Of a stretch of DNA of 64,000 nucleotides, positions 51,647 to 60,573 are shown in pieces. The stretch is taken from assembly GCA_964462595.1 (NCBI GenBank), contig CAYWXM010000023.1, positions 62,001 to 126,000 of the forward strand, given 5' to 3'. A program made the translations under genes and the position numbers. Position 1 is the first letter of the stretch; each line of letters opens with the position of its first letter. The stretch is from SURF-21 sp964462595. GTDB lineage: Bacteria > Actinomycetota > Geothermincolia > Geothermincolales > RBG-13-55-18. Below the pieces are notes generated by a model. It did not search any database and was not told where the DNA came from. It was given only the letters and a program-made list of their open reading frames with translations.

Positions 51647-53947
51647 CTACCAGTTCTTTCTGTCCTGTCTTGGACGGTTGGGATCTCCCTTATCCCTGTC
51701 CTTGCCCTGCGGCGGGCCGGACTGGTAGCGTGGCTGCCGTGAGTCCCTGCGCCCATCGGGCCTGCGCTCGTTACGGGGCGGTCCCTCGGGAAGATCGTCC
51801 GGAATCTTGAGGTCAATTGCCCTCAAGTTTATCCTTCCCATCTTGTCGATCTCCATTACCTCAACGTTAACCTTGTCTCCGACGTTGATAACGTCTTCCA
51901 CGCGTGGTATGTGGCGATCGGCCAGCTTGGATATATGTATCAGACCTTCCTTGCCCGGGAGGATCTCTACGAAAGCCCCGAAGCTGGTGGTGCGGGTGAC
52001 CGTTCCCTCGTACTGTTCCCCGGCTTTAGCTTCACGTATGATCTGCTCTACCATACGCCTGGCCCCCTGTGCGCTCGCCAGGTCTTTGGCGGTGATGAAC
52101 ACGCGACCGTCATCCTCTATGTCCAACTCTACGTCATGCTCGGCCATGATGCGGTGGATAACCTTGCCCCCGGGGCCGATAACCTCGCGTATCTTGTCCA
52201 CCGGCACCTCGAATGTGACTACGCGCGGTGCGTAAGGCGATAGATCGCCTCTTGGCTCCTGCATGGTTTCCCTTATCTTGCGCAGTATGTAGAGGCGGGC
52301 TTCCCGGGCTTGAGCCAGGGCACGCTGCATGGTTTCAACCGTTATACCCTGTACCTTCATATCCATCTGCAGCGCGGTAATACCCGTATCGGTTCCCGCG
52401 ACCTTGAAGTCCATGTCTCCGTACTTATCCTCGAAACCCTGGATATCCGTGAGAACCGATACCTTATCCTCTTCTTTTATCAGGCCCATGGCTATTCCAG
52501 CCACTGCCTTGTTGCCTTTCAGGGGCACGCCGGCATCCATCAACGCCAGGGTAGATGCGCACACCGAGGCCATGGAGGTTGATCCATTGGACGACAGGAC
52601 CTCGGAAACAAGCCGGATCGTATACGGGAACACATCTTCGTCCGGGATGATGCTCACCAGCGCCCTCTCGGAGAGTGCCCCGTGCCCTATTTCCCTGCGG
52701 CGTGGACCTCGCAGCATGCCTGTCTCCCCCACGGAGAAGGGTGGGAAATTATAATGATGCAGGTAGCGCTTGCTCTCGTCTGGAGAGAGGTCGTCTATTT
52801 TCTGCATGTCACTGATGGGGCCCAGGGTAAGCAATGTCAGTACCTGGGTAAGGCCCCGCTTGAACAATCCCGAGCCATGAGTGCGGGATATCAGACCTAC
52901 CTCGCAGGATATGGGCCGTATCTCTTCCGGGCGCCTGCCATCAATACGCATATCCTCTTCCAGGATCATGCGGCGCATGGTTTTTCCCACCATTTTGCTG
53001 AAGTATTCCCTGGTGGCCTCGATAAATTCTCCGTTCGCCCCCTCCATCTCGGCCGCCAGGATCATCTCGGTCTGCAGATTTTCCATGCCGCGATCGCGCT
53101 CCGTCTTGTCCAGCTGGTTACGTGCCGTATCCCTCACCAGTTGCTCGACGCGGGAATCCATATCGGGAAAACGCGTGCGCACGGCGTCAAAATCGAAGTT
53201 CCTGAGGTTAACGCTTCGTTTCTCCTTCCCGACCTCCCTCATCATCTGCTGCTGTATTTTGATTATCTCCCGGATACCCTGCTTCGAGAACTCGAGGGCA
53301 TCAACCATATCTTCCTCGGGTACCTGGGATGCCCCCGCTTCCACCATTATCACGTCTATCTCGTTTGTATCCTTGTTCAACACTCCTGCAACCACGAGGT
53401 CAAGGCTGCTTTCCTCCAGCTCTTGAAGGGTAGGATTGAGCCTTGGCCCATCCGCGAACAACCCGACCCTGACCGCCCCAACGGGTCCGTTAAAGGGAAT
53501 ATCGGATATGCTCAATGCCGCAGATGCGCCGTTTATGGCCATTACGTCCGGAGGGTTTGTCTGGTCAACGGAAAGTATGGTGGCGATAACCTGTACCTCT
53601 ATGCGCATTCCCTCCGGGAAAGTCGGCCTTAGGGGGCGGTCTATGAGACGCGCGTTCAGGATGGACTTTTCGGAAGGCCTTCCTTCACGGCGAAAAAAAC
53701 CGCCCGGTATCTTACCTGCCGCATACATCCTCTCCTCTACATCAACGACCAGGGGAAAGAAATCGCGGTCCACCTCGTGCTTTGAGCCCATGGCGGTTAC
53801 CAGGATATCGGTGCCGCCACAGGATACGACGACCGCTCCGTCAGCTAATCCGGCGAGTTTCCCGACCTCCAGCTCGGTTACCTTTCCGGTGATCTCCAAC
53901 GAGTATTTTCTAATGTCTTCTTCGGTCATTTCTTCTCTCATCTCCAT
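51647..53947 (-). CDS. pnp: Polyribonucleotide nucleotidyltransferase (PNPase)
   Basis: This 766-residue phosphorolytic 3'-5' exoribonuclease has two RNase PH domains (first with FFRREGRPSEKSIL, second with SNGSTSMASVCASTLALMDAG). KH (IREVIGPGGKVIHRI) and S1 (YEGTVTRTTSFGAFVEILPG) domains follow, then a 70-residue Arg/Pro/Gly-rich tail ending in RPRQDRKNW. The tail may add RNA or RNase contacts. Two ATGs (codons 1 and 7) compete as starts. It follows rpsO by about 33 nt, the classic order. Confidence 0.97.
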   Translation of the reverse strand: MEMREEMTEEDIRKYSLEITGKVTELEVGKLAGLADGAVVVSCGGTDILVTAMGSKHEVDRDFFPLVVDVEERMYAAGKIPGGFFRREGRPSEKSILNARLIDRPLRPTFPEGMRIEVQVIATILSVDQTNPPDVMAINGASAALSISDIPFNGPVGAVRVGLFADGPRLNPTLQELEESSLDLVVAGVLNKDTNEIDVIMVEAGASQVPEEDMVDALEFSKQGIREIIKIQQQMMREVGKEKRSVNLRNFDFDAVRTRFPDMDSRVEQLVRDTARNQLDKTERDRGMENLQTEMILAAEMEGANGEFIEATREYFSKMVGKTMRRMILEEDMRIDGRRPEEIRPISCEVGLISRTHGSGLFKRGLTQVLTLLTLGPISDMQKIDDLSPDESKRYLHHYNFPPFSVGETGMLRGPRRREIGHGALSERALVSIIPDEDVFPYTIRLVSEVLSSNGSTSMASVCASTLALMDAGVPLKGNKAVAGIAMGLIKEEDKVSVLTDIQGFEDKYGDMDFKVAGTDTGITALQMDMKVQGITVETMQRALAQAREARLYILRKIRETMQEPRGDLSPYAPRVVTFEVPVDKIREVIGPGGKVIHRIMAEHDVELDIEDDGRVFITAKDLASAQGARRMVEQIIREAKAGEQYEGTVTRTTSFGAFVEILPGKEGLIHISKLADRHIPRVEDVINVGDKVNVEVMEIDKMGRINLRAIDLKIPDDLPEGPPRNERRPDGRRDSRQPRYQSGPPQGKDRDKGDPNRPRQDRKNW

Positions 53948-53980
53948 TCATTTCTTTTCTTGTCCTGGATGCGGGCTCCA

Positions 53981-54250
53981 TCACCGCCTCAGTCCCAACC
54001 TCTCGATAAGCTCGCGGTAACGCTCCACATCCTTGTCCTTGAGGTAGTCGAGTAATCTTCTTCTCTTTCCTACCATTTTCAGCAGTCCTCTGCGGGAATG
54101 GTGGTCTTTCTTGTGCAGCTTGAGATGTTCGGTAAGGTCATCGATGCGCTTAGAGAGGATGGCTATCTGTACTTCTGCGGATCCCGTATCCTTTTCGTGA
54201 GACCTGTACTCCTCGATAATCTCGAGTTTACGATCGCTGCTGAGGGGCAT
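53981..54250 (-). CDS. rpsO: Small ribosomal subunit protein uS15
   Basis: This 89-residue S15 binds the 16S rRNA central domain. Signature segments are DTGSAEVQIAILSKRIDDLT, HKKDHHSRRGLLKMVGKRRR and LDYLKDKDVERY. AAGGAGGTGAA gives a very strong SD. A leader of about 120 nt after its own promoter could allow S15 autoregulation, but I cannot assign a specific structure. Confidence 0.97.
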   Translation of the reverse strand: MPLSSDRKLEIIEEYRSHEKDTGSAEVQIAILSKRIDDLTEHLKLHKKDHHSRRGLLKMVGKRRRLLDYLKDKDVERYRELIERLGLRR

Positions 54251-54375
54251 GCCTTTTCACCTCCTTTATCCCCATGAACCCAAGAAGGAAGTCGGCACTC
54301 TCCCTACCTAGGTCCAGGTTTAGACGGCCCTCATGCCGCCTATACTTATTTCTGCTCGTTATCCTACCCGATGAG

Positions 54376-54405
54376 ATGATAACACAGCGCTTAACTGGCG
54401 GTAAA
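54376..54405 (-). promoter_or_regulatory. Candidate promoter of rpsO-pnp
   Basis: On the minus strand TTTACC (54405-54400), an 18-nt spacer and an extended -10 TGTTATCAT (TATCAT at 54381-54376). It lies between ribF and rpsO and would separate rpsO-pnp-M16-dapB from the rimP operon. Confidence 0.45.
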
Positions 54406-54461
54406 TCCGGCAGCTAATGCTGGTGTCTTCTCGTTTCCGGTATGTGGCCAACGATGTTCGT

Positions 54462-55421
54462 TCAGGCTCGAGAGCTGTTTCCCTTCTTTCCTTCAAATCT
54501 GTTCAGGGCGTTTCTCACGTCTCGTCCGATCTGGTCGACCAGAGAACGGGGGTCTGGGAACCTCTTCTCCCCCCGCAATCTGAACTGGAACGATATGCCC
54601 AGAAAGCGGCCGTAAAGATCCTCTTCCCAGCCGGGGATATGCACCTCGACTCGCCTCTTTACCTCCTGGTCGTGCTCGAAAGTCGGCACGTCCCCAACGT
54701 AGCTCACGGCCGGCAACACCTGATGTTCGAGGTAGGCCTGGCCGGAGTAAACTCCGTTTGCAGGAATACAGCGGTTGTCGTGGATCTCGATGTTTGCGGT
54801 TGGAAATCCCAGCTTCCTGCCTCTTGCTTCACCCCGCACCACCATGCCCTCGATCATGTAGTCCCACCCCAGTCGCTTTTTTGCTTCCTCAACCTCTCCG
54901 CGTTCGATCATCTTTCTTATCAGCGTGCTGGATATCACCTCTCCATTATCGCGCAGCAGGGGAACCGATATCGCCGATATGCCTAGGCGCTTCCCCAGTC
55001 CGTCCAGGAAAGCGATATCCCCCTCGCCTCCTTTTCCAAAATGGAAATTCTCACCCAGGACCACTTCACGTGAGTGCAACTCCCCCGCCAGCAATCCCTC
55101 GACGAAATCCTCGGCTGAAATAGACGCGAACTCATCGTCAAAATGGGCCATGAGCACTATATCCACATCAAGTTCTTCCATCAGCCTCAGTTTCTGCGCG
55201 CTCGAGGAAAGGAGTTTGGGGTGTTTCCCGGGTTTCAGTATCTCGAGAGGATGACGATCGAAGGTGAAAACCACGCAGCGCAGGCCCAGTTCCCGTGCCC
55301 TCTCATGTGCGATATGTATTATCTTCTGATGGCCGCGGTGCACTCCGTCGAACATGCCGATGGTCACCACCGTTTCGCTCATGTTCTGTGGTATAGCACC
55401 CGTACCCGGTATTATCTCCAT
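54462..55421 (-). CDS. ribF: Bifunctional riboflavin kinase / FAD synthetase
   Basis: The 319-residue enzyme turns riboflavin into FMN and FAD. The FAD synthetase half has VTIGMFDGVHRGHQKII and LGENFHFGKGGEGD with the STLIRKMIERG motif. The kinase half has RGRKLGFPTANIE and NGVYSG plus the conserved VEVHIPG. FMN made here is the ligand of the riboswitch upstream of ribD. It follows truB in the rimP-nusA operon, a common order. Confidence 0.96.
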   Translation of the reverse strand: MEIIPGTGAIPQNMSETVVTIGMFDGVHRGHQKIIHIAHERARELGLRCVVFTFDRHPLEILKPGKHPKLLSSSAQKLRLMEELDVDIVLMAHFDDEFASISAEDFVEGLLAGELHSREVVLGENFHFGKGGEGDIAFLDGLGKRLGISAISVPLLRDNGEVISSTLIRKMIERGEVEEAKKRLGWDYMIEGMVVRGEARGRKLGFPTANIEIHDNRCIPANGVYSGQAYLEHQVLPAVSYVGDVPTFEHDQEVKRRVEVHIPGWEEDLYGRFLGISFQFRLRGEKRFPDPRSLVDQIGRDVRNALNRFEGKKGNSSRA

Positions 55422-55562
55422 TTCCAGATGTTCTCTTTTCTTTCTTCTTCCGCGCCCTCATCCCCGTTTCCGTCCGCGGTCTCCGGATATCTCCATATAG
55501 AGTAAATGCATGGACCGCCCTTTTCAATCTTCGCATAGACCAGACTACGGGCCTGGCTTCCC

Positions 55563-56477
55563 CTACATCATGCGCAGGGCACGGGATTTGTAAGGTTTAA
55601 CGCTTGAGACCAGGTGCATGCCTATTAACTCGCCGGCGCCGAAAACGGCCACCACATCGCCATCGGTTATGCCCTCATCGGCTTCCTGCAATATGTCGGG
55701 TCCAATGGGCATGCCGTTGCGGACCACCTTAATGCCCTTCTCGGTTGCCTTTACGCGTTTATAACCCTGCAGCGCCGCATCCAGCGAAAGCGGAAACTCG
55801 TATCCTTTCAGCAAACGCTCCTTTAATTCCTCCAGGCTCAACGCATCCGCCACGTTGAACGGTCCGGAAGCTAAGCGTCGCAGCCTCGATATAGTCCCGC
55901 CGCAAGCGAGCATGTCTCCAATGCGAGCGGCCAGCTCCCTCACATACGTTCCCGGAGAGCAGGCCACCAGGAAATCTACCTCTGCACAGGCTCCACTCCT
56001 GCGGAATCCCTTCATCTCCGCGCTGTAAACCTGCACATGCCTGCTTTTCCTGGGTACATGCTCTCCCATGCGTGCATAGCGATAGAGCGGCTTGCCCCGG
56101 TACTTCACCGCCGAATACATGGGCGGTAACTGCTCGAGCTCTCCGACAAGCGAAGCGAGTGCCTCTTCTACCGCTTCCGGCCCATCCTTATACCCGTTAT
56201 GCGACGTCACCTTGCCCTCGACATCCATGCTGTCCGTAGTCAAACCGAGCAGGATACAGCCCTCGTATATCTTGGGGTCACCCTGTATATAGGAGGCGAG
56301 CTTAGTCGCCCTGCCCGTAAGCACGACGAGGATTCCCGAAGCCAGGGGATCAAGGGTGCCTGTATGTCCTGCCTTGTCGATGCCCAGGATGCCTTTTACG
56401 GATGCCACAACGTCGTGCGAGGTCGGACCGCACTGCTTGTCTATCAGGAGGAAACCCGGCCTTTGCCACCTAAGCAC
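55563..56477 (-). CDS. truB: tRNA pseudouridine-55 synthase
   Basis: This 304-residue TruB makes pseudouridine 55 in tRNA T loops. The N terminus has GFLLIDKQCGPTSHDVV and the catalytic KAGHTGTLDPLASGIL (Asp about residue 41). YRGKPLYRYAR and the SPGTYVRELAARIGDML substrate motif follow, and a PUA-like C-terminal region ends the protein. It overlaps the DHH gene by 8 nt. Confidence 0.97.
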   Translation of the reverse strand: MLRWQRPGFLLIDKQCGPTSHDVVASVKGILGIDKAGHTGTLDPLASGILVVLTGRATKLASYIQGDPKIYEGCILLGLTTDSMDVEGKVTSHNGYKDGPEAVEEALASLVGELEQLPPMYSAVKYRGKPLYRYARMGEHVPRKSRHVQVYSAEMKGFRRSGACAEVDFLVACSPGTYVRELAARIGDMLACGGTISRLRRLASGPFNVADALSLEELKERLLKGYEFPLSLDAALQGYKRVKATEKGIKVVRNGMPIGPDILQEADEGITDGDVVAVFGAGELIGMHLVSSVKPYKSRALRMM

Positions 56478-57438
56478 GCCTGTCCTTCAGTCTTTCTACC
56501 AGGTCCGCTATACTGCCCTCGATATCCAAATCGGAGGTATAACCGGCGGCCATGGCGTGCCCGCCTCCACCCATTTTGCGAGCGATCGGCCCTACCTCGA
56601 AACCGTCACGAGAGCGAAGGCTGACCCTGACCTTACCGTCTTCCAGCTCCTTGAACAGGGCAGCTACGAGAGTACCGCGCACCGATCTCAAATGGTCTAT
56701 GAGGTCCTCCGTCTCCGGCAGGATCGCCCCCGTATCAGACAGGTCCTGCTGGGTTATAAAGCTGTACGCAAGCCCGCAATCTTCCACTAATTCTACGCGC
56801 TCCAGAGTCCGCCCCAGCAGCCTGGTATAGGAAAGAGACTGGTTACCATAAACTTCATGCACTACCTGGAATATATCCGCTCCCGCGGACGCCAGCTCGT
56901 AAGCCATGACAAAGGAATCCGAATTAGTGTTGCGGTGCTGGAAACGTCCGGTATCCGTTACCAGGCCGGTGTATAGGCAGGTAGCCTCCCGATCATCGAT
57001 TTTCCAACCCGCGCGTTTTATAACCCTGTAGATTATTTCCGAAGCAGACGAAGCCTTTTTATCCACGAGGTTGAAAGTCCCGTACATCTTGTTGTCCTCG
57101 TGATGGTCGATGTTAATAAGCGTCCCGGCCGAAAAAGCCGTTTCCTTCACCGGACCCAGCCGTTCCGGGTTGCTGCAGTCTAGTGCTATGAACAGCCCCA
57201 GCCCCGGCTCTATATCCCCCGGGTCGATCAGCAACTCCCTCCCTGGCAGGAATTCATATTGAGGCGGATATTTCCACGGTTCGGGGATACAGGGATAGAC
57301 GCGTTTTCCTTCCTCGCGCAGGACCATGGCCAGCGCCAGCAATGAACCTATGCTGTCCCCGTCGGGGTTGATATGGGACGTTATGCCCGCTGCCTCGACT
57401 TCCCTCATCTTCGAGATGATGCTCTCGAGCTCGCTCAT
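56470..57438 (-). CDS. nrnA: DHH-family oligoribonuclease/phosphatase (NrnA-type)
   Basis: This 322-residue DHH/DHHA1 phosphoesterase has motifs SHINPDGDSIGSL, ALDCSNPERLG, NIDHHEDNKMYG and VTDTGRFQ. The DHHA1 glycine motif is MGGGGHAMAAG. NrnA proteins degrade nanoRNA, pAp or, in some members, pApA from c-di-AMP turnover, which would complement the PgpH-like enzyme at 14-16 kb. It overlaps rbfA by 4 nt. Substrate is inferred. Confidence 0.93.
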   Translation of the reverse strand: MSELESIISKMREVEAAGITSHINPDGDSIGSLLALAMVLREEGKRVYPCIPEPWKYPPQYEFLPGRELLIDPGDIEPGLGLFIALDCSNPERLGPVKETAFSAGTLINIDHHEDNKMYGTFNLVDKKASSASEIIYRVIKRAGWKIDDREATCLYTGLVTDTGRFQHRNTNSDSFVMAYELASAGADIFQVVHEVYGNQSLSYTRLLGRTLERVELVEDCGLAYSFITQQDLSDTGAILPETEDLIDHLRSVRGTLVAALFKELEDGKVRVSLRSRDGFEVGPIARKMGGGGHAMAAGYTSDLDIEGSIADLVERLKDRRA

Positions 57439-57794
57439 CTTCCTTCCTCTCCGAGCTCGCGCAGGATATCTTGCACCCTCTCGCTTATCTCCGGCCCGCG
57501 ATCCAGGATAATCTTGAGTTCGGGCGTGTATCTCATTCGCACCCGCATTCCCAGCTCCTTTCGCAAGAAGCCCTTCGCTTTCTCCAGTACCTGCATGGCG
57601 GTTTCGACCTCTTCATCAGAGCCCATTACACTGAACCATACCTTTGCCTGGTGAAGGTCGGGGCTTACCTCCACGCTGGTAACGGTTACCAACCCCAGGC
57701 GCGGATCCTTCATCTCTTCCAGCAATATCTCACCCAGCGCTTCCCGGCAGGCCTCGTTGACCCTCTTTATACGATCGGGGATCACTTCTCTCAC
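57435..57794 (-). CDS. rbfA: Ribosome-binding factor A
   Basis: RbfA is a KH-fold 30S maturation factor. The 119-residue protein has IKRVNEACREALGEILLEEMKDPRLG and VTVTSVEVSPDLHQAKVWFS, then a LRMRVRMRYTPEL-like core (ELGMRVRMRYTPELKIILD). It sits 22 nt after the DUF503 gene and overlaps nrnA, in the standard infB-rbfA order. Confidence 0.95.
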   Translation of the reverse strand: MREVIPDRIKRVNEACREALGEILLEEMKDPRLGLVTVTSVEVSPDLHQAKVWFSVMGSDEEVETAMQVLEKAKGFLRKELGMRVRMRYTPELKIILDRGPEISERVQDILRELGEEGR

Positions 57795-57816
57795 CTCGAT
57801 ATTAGAAAGAAAGCTA

Positions 57817-58104
57817 TCAGGGTCTGAAGATGGTCACGGGCGATTCAAGGACTTCCGCTTTCCCCGCAGCCCTGACACTGCGATCGACATTGCTGAGTAT
57901 CTTGCGCACAGTGTATTCGCTGTTGCTCACGCAGGTTATTCCCAGGCTGCATACCTGCCACAGGTCCTGTTTGTCCACCTCTGCAACCGCGACATTGAAA
58001 CGGCTGTGTGTACGATCGATAATCGACTTCACTACCTGGCGTTTTTCCTTGAGGGTCCGGCACTGGGGCATATACAGTTCGATCCTCAGCGCTCCAACGA
58101 ACAT
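57817..58104 (-). CDS. DUF503 (YlxP-like) protein
   Basis: This 95-residue YlxP-type protein begins MFVGALRIELYMPQCRTLKE and continues KRQVVKSIIDRTHSRFNVAVAEVD. This matches the family found between infB and rbfA in Firmicutes and Actinobacteria; its molecular role is unknown. The ATG at 58104 follows GAGGAGGGCGG; the start at 58128 lies inside infB and is less likely. Overlap with infB is absent at the chosen start (14 nt gap). Confidence 0.9.
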   Translation of the reverse strand: MFVGALRIELYMPQCRTLKEKRQVVKSIIDRTHSRFNVAVAEVDKQDLWQVCSLGITCVSNSEYTVRKILSNVDRSVRAAGKAEVLESPVTIFRP

Positions 58105-58117
58105 GGCGCCGCCCTCC

Positions 58118-60496
58118 TCAGGAGCCATCCGCCTCTCCGCCCCTCGGTATCTCGCGCATCTCGACGACCTCTATCACGTCGCCTTCCTTGACATCCTGGA
58201 AGTTCTCGAGGCCCACTCCACATTCGTATCCCGCAGATACCGAACGGACATCGTCCTTGAACCTCCGCAGCGAAGAGACCCCGCCTTCGTATATGATCGC
58301 TCCATCCCTCACGAGTCTCGTGCGGGAATTCCTGTTTATCTCGCCTTCCCTTACGTATGCACCGGCGATGACTCCCTGTCGCGGCACGCGGAAAACAGCT
58401 CTTACCTCGAGTTCGCCGACCTTTATCTCTTCAAACTCCGGCTTGAGCATGCCGACTAACGCCGCTTCCAATTCCTCCAGGAGCTGATATATGACACGAT
58501 AAGTCCTTACTTCCACCTTTTCCTTTGCCGCCATCTCCTGGGTGCTGGAGTCCGGCCTCACGTTAAAGCCGATGACCACCGCGTTTGATGCCCTGGCGAG
58601 CATGATGTCGTTTTCGGTTATGGCCCCTACCCCGGAGTGGATGATGTTTACCACGATATCCCCGATCTTTATCTTGGACACGGAGTCCTTCACCGCTTCG
58701 ACCGAGCCCTGGGTATCGCCCTTGATAATCAGGTTGAACTCCTGTACTTCTCCTTCCTGGATCTGACGGAATAGATCCTCCAGGGATAGTGTGCGTACCG
58801 ATTTGCGATCATCTGCCGCCCTTTCCCTGGAAACCCTGGCTTCGGTTATGGCGCGCGCCTTGCGTTCGTCATCAACCACCGCAAATTCGTCACCGGCCTC
58901 GGGCACCATGTTTAATCCGAGGATCTCCGCCGGTGTTGAGGGCCCGGCCTCTTGCAATGTCCTGCCCTTGTCGTCCAGGAGCGCTCGCACCCTGCCATAG
59001 GCTTTACCGGCCATCAAGGCGTCGCCCCGCCTCAAAGTCCCCCGCTCTACCAAAAGGGTCGCTACCGGCCCCCTCCCCCTGTCAAGTCGCGCCTCCACTA
59101 TGTTCCCGCTTGCAGGCGCGTTAGGATTCGCCCGGTAATCCTGGATCTCCGCTATGAGCAGTATCATCTCCAGCAGGTGATCCAGGTTCGTTCCCTGTTT
59201 TGCGGAGACGTCCACGTAGACCGTTTCACCGCCCCATTCTTCTGGAAGCAGGTTGAACTCCGTCAGCTGCTGGCGAACGCGAGTCGGATTGGCCTCAGGC
59301 TTGTCGATCTTGTTCACGGCCACAACGATTGGGACCTCGGCCGCTCGCGCATGATCTATGGCCTCTACCGTCTGCGGCATCACGCCATCATCGGCGGCCA
59401 CCACGAGCACCGCCATATCGGTAACCCTGGCTCCCCTGGCGCGCATGGCCGTAAAAGACTCGTGGCCTGGCGTATCGATGAAAGTGATGGTCTTGCCCTC
59501 GAACTCGACTACCGAAGCCCCGATATGCTGCGTTATGCCCCCCATCTCCTCATCCGTTACGGAGGTATTGCGTATGGCATCCAGTAACGACGTCTTGCCA
59601 TGATCCACGTGTCCCATTACCGTCACCACCGGCGGCCTCGGCAGCATGGATTCCGGCGCATCCTCTATCTCCGTCAACTCCTCGCCGGGCCGGGATTTTA
59701 TCTCCAGCTCCACCTTCAGCTCCTCGGCTACCAGCGCCAGGGCGTCCTCTGAAATGGACTGGTTAACGGTTATCGTCTCTCCAAGATCCATGAGTATGGA
59801 GATTATCTGAGATGGCGTCTTGCCGACTCTCTGCGCGAAATCACGGACGGTGATGCCCGCCGGCACGCGCAGCTTTTTTTTCATGGGCTTGGTTCCAGGC
59901 TCACGCGGTAAGGCGGGTTTTTCCACGTGAGTTGAATCTCGTCTCCCTTCCCTGCTCCTGAGGGGTTGTCTTTGCTGCGACCTGCCCCCTCTCTTCTGGC
60001 CGGCCCTGTCTCTCGGCGCTTCCGGCTTTACCGTGGGTTGCCGCTGTTGCGGGGCTTTCGGCTTCGTGGCACGGCTTTCTCCTTCAGCGGCTGTTTTATG
60101 TCTCTCCGGGGTTGTCTCATGCGCCCTTCCTGTTCCTGCAGCCCCTTTCGTTTTAGCGCTATCCTGCACTGCCTGTGCCTTGGGTTTTGTGGCTGGCTTC
60201 TCCTGCTTTTCCACCTCACGTGCCGGAGCCGTCCTGGCCTTCGCCTTTGGCGACTGCGAAGGTGGCTTTGTTTCGACCTTGGCTTGTTCCCTGGCCTTGG
60301 TCGCAGTCTTCTTCTTCGTCTTTTCCTGCTTCTGAGAGGACAGCTTTTTCACGGCTGCCTTCTCAATCTCCTCGCTTATAGAGGATAGTGGGTTCTGGAT
60401 ATCCTCACCCATTGACTGCAGGACTTCCAGCAGTTCCTTGCTGGCAATCCCCAGCTCTTTAGCCAATTGGTGGACTCTCTTTCCCGCCATGCTCAC
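58118..60496 (-). CDS. infB: Translation initiation factor IF-2
   Basis: This 792-residue GTPase positions fMet-tRNA on the ribosome. An IF2_N domain (residues 1-50) is followed by a 140-residue Lys/Pro/Ala/Glu low-complexity linker and a second IF2_N (VRDFAQRVGKTPSQIISILMDLG). The G domain then has VMGHVDHGKTSLLDAIRN, GITQHIGA, DTPGHESF and NKIDKPEAN, and domains II-IV complete it. The gene follows nusA directly with a gap of only 77 nt, so ylxR and ylxQ, usual in between, are absent. Confidence 0.97.
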   Translation of the reverse strand: MSMAGKRVHQLAKELGIASKELLEVLQSMGEDIQNPLSSISEEIEKAAVKKLSSQKQEKTKKKTATKAREQAKVETKPPSQSPKAKARTAPAREVEKQEKPATKPKAQAVQDSAKTKGAAGTGRAHETTPERHKTAAEGESRATKPKAPQQRQPTVKPEAPRDRAGQKRGGRSQQRQPLRSREGRRDSTHVEKPALPREPGTKPMKKKLRVPAGITVRDFAQRVGKTPSQIISILMDLGETITVNQSISEDALALVAEELKVELEIKSRPGEELTEIEDAPESMLPRPPVVTVMGHVDHGKTSLLDAIRNTSVTDEEMGGITQHIGASVVEFEGKTITFIDTPGHESFTAMRARGARVTDMAVLVVAADDGVMPQTVEAIDHARAAEVPIVVAVNKIDKPEANPTRVRQQLTEFNLLPEEWGGETVYVDVSAKQGTNLDHLLEMILLIAEIQDYRANPNAPASGNIVEARLDRGRGPVATLLVERGTLRRGDALMAGKAYGRVRALLDDKGRTLQEAGPSTPAEILGLNMVPEAGDEFAVVDDERKARAITEARVSRERAADDRKSVRTLSLEDLFRQIQEGEVQEFNLIIKGDTQGSVEAVKDSVSKIKIGDIVVNIIHSGVGAITENDIMLARASNAVVIGFNVRPDSSTQEMAAKEKVEVRTYRVIYQLLEELEAALVGMLKPEFEEIKVGELEVRAVFRVPRQGVIAGAYVREGEINRNSRTRLVRDGAIIYEGGVSSLRRFKDDVRSVSAGYECGVGLENFQDVKEGDVIEVVEMREIPRGGEADGS

Positions 60497-60573
60497 TCCC
60501 TGTTTGGCCTCAACGAAGCTTTTTTCGATGATCTAGACTCCCCGTGCAGAAGATATTTCCTAAGGACATCGTA

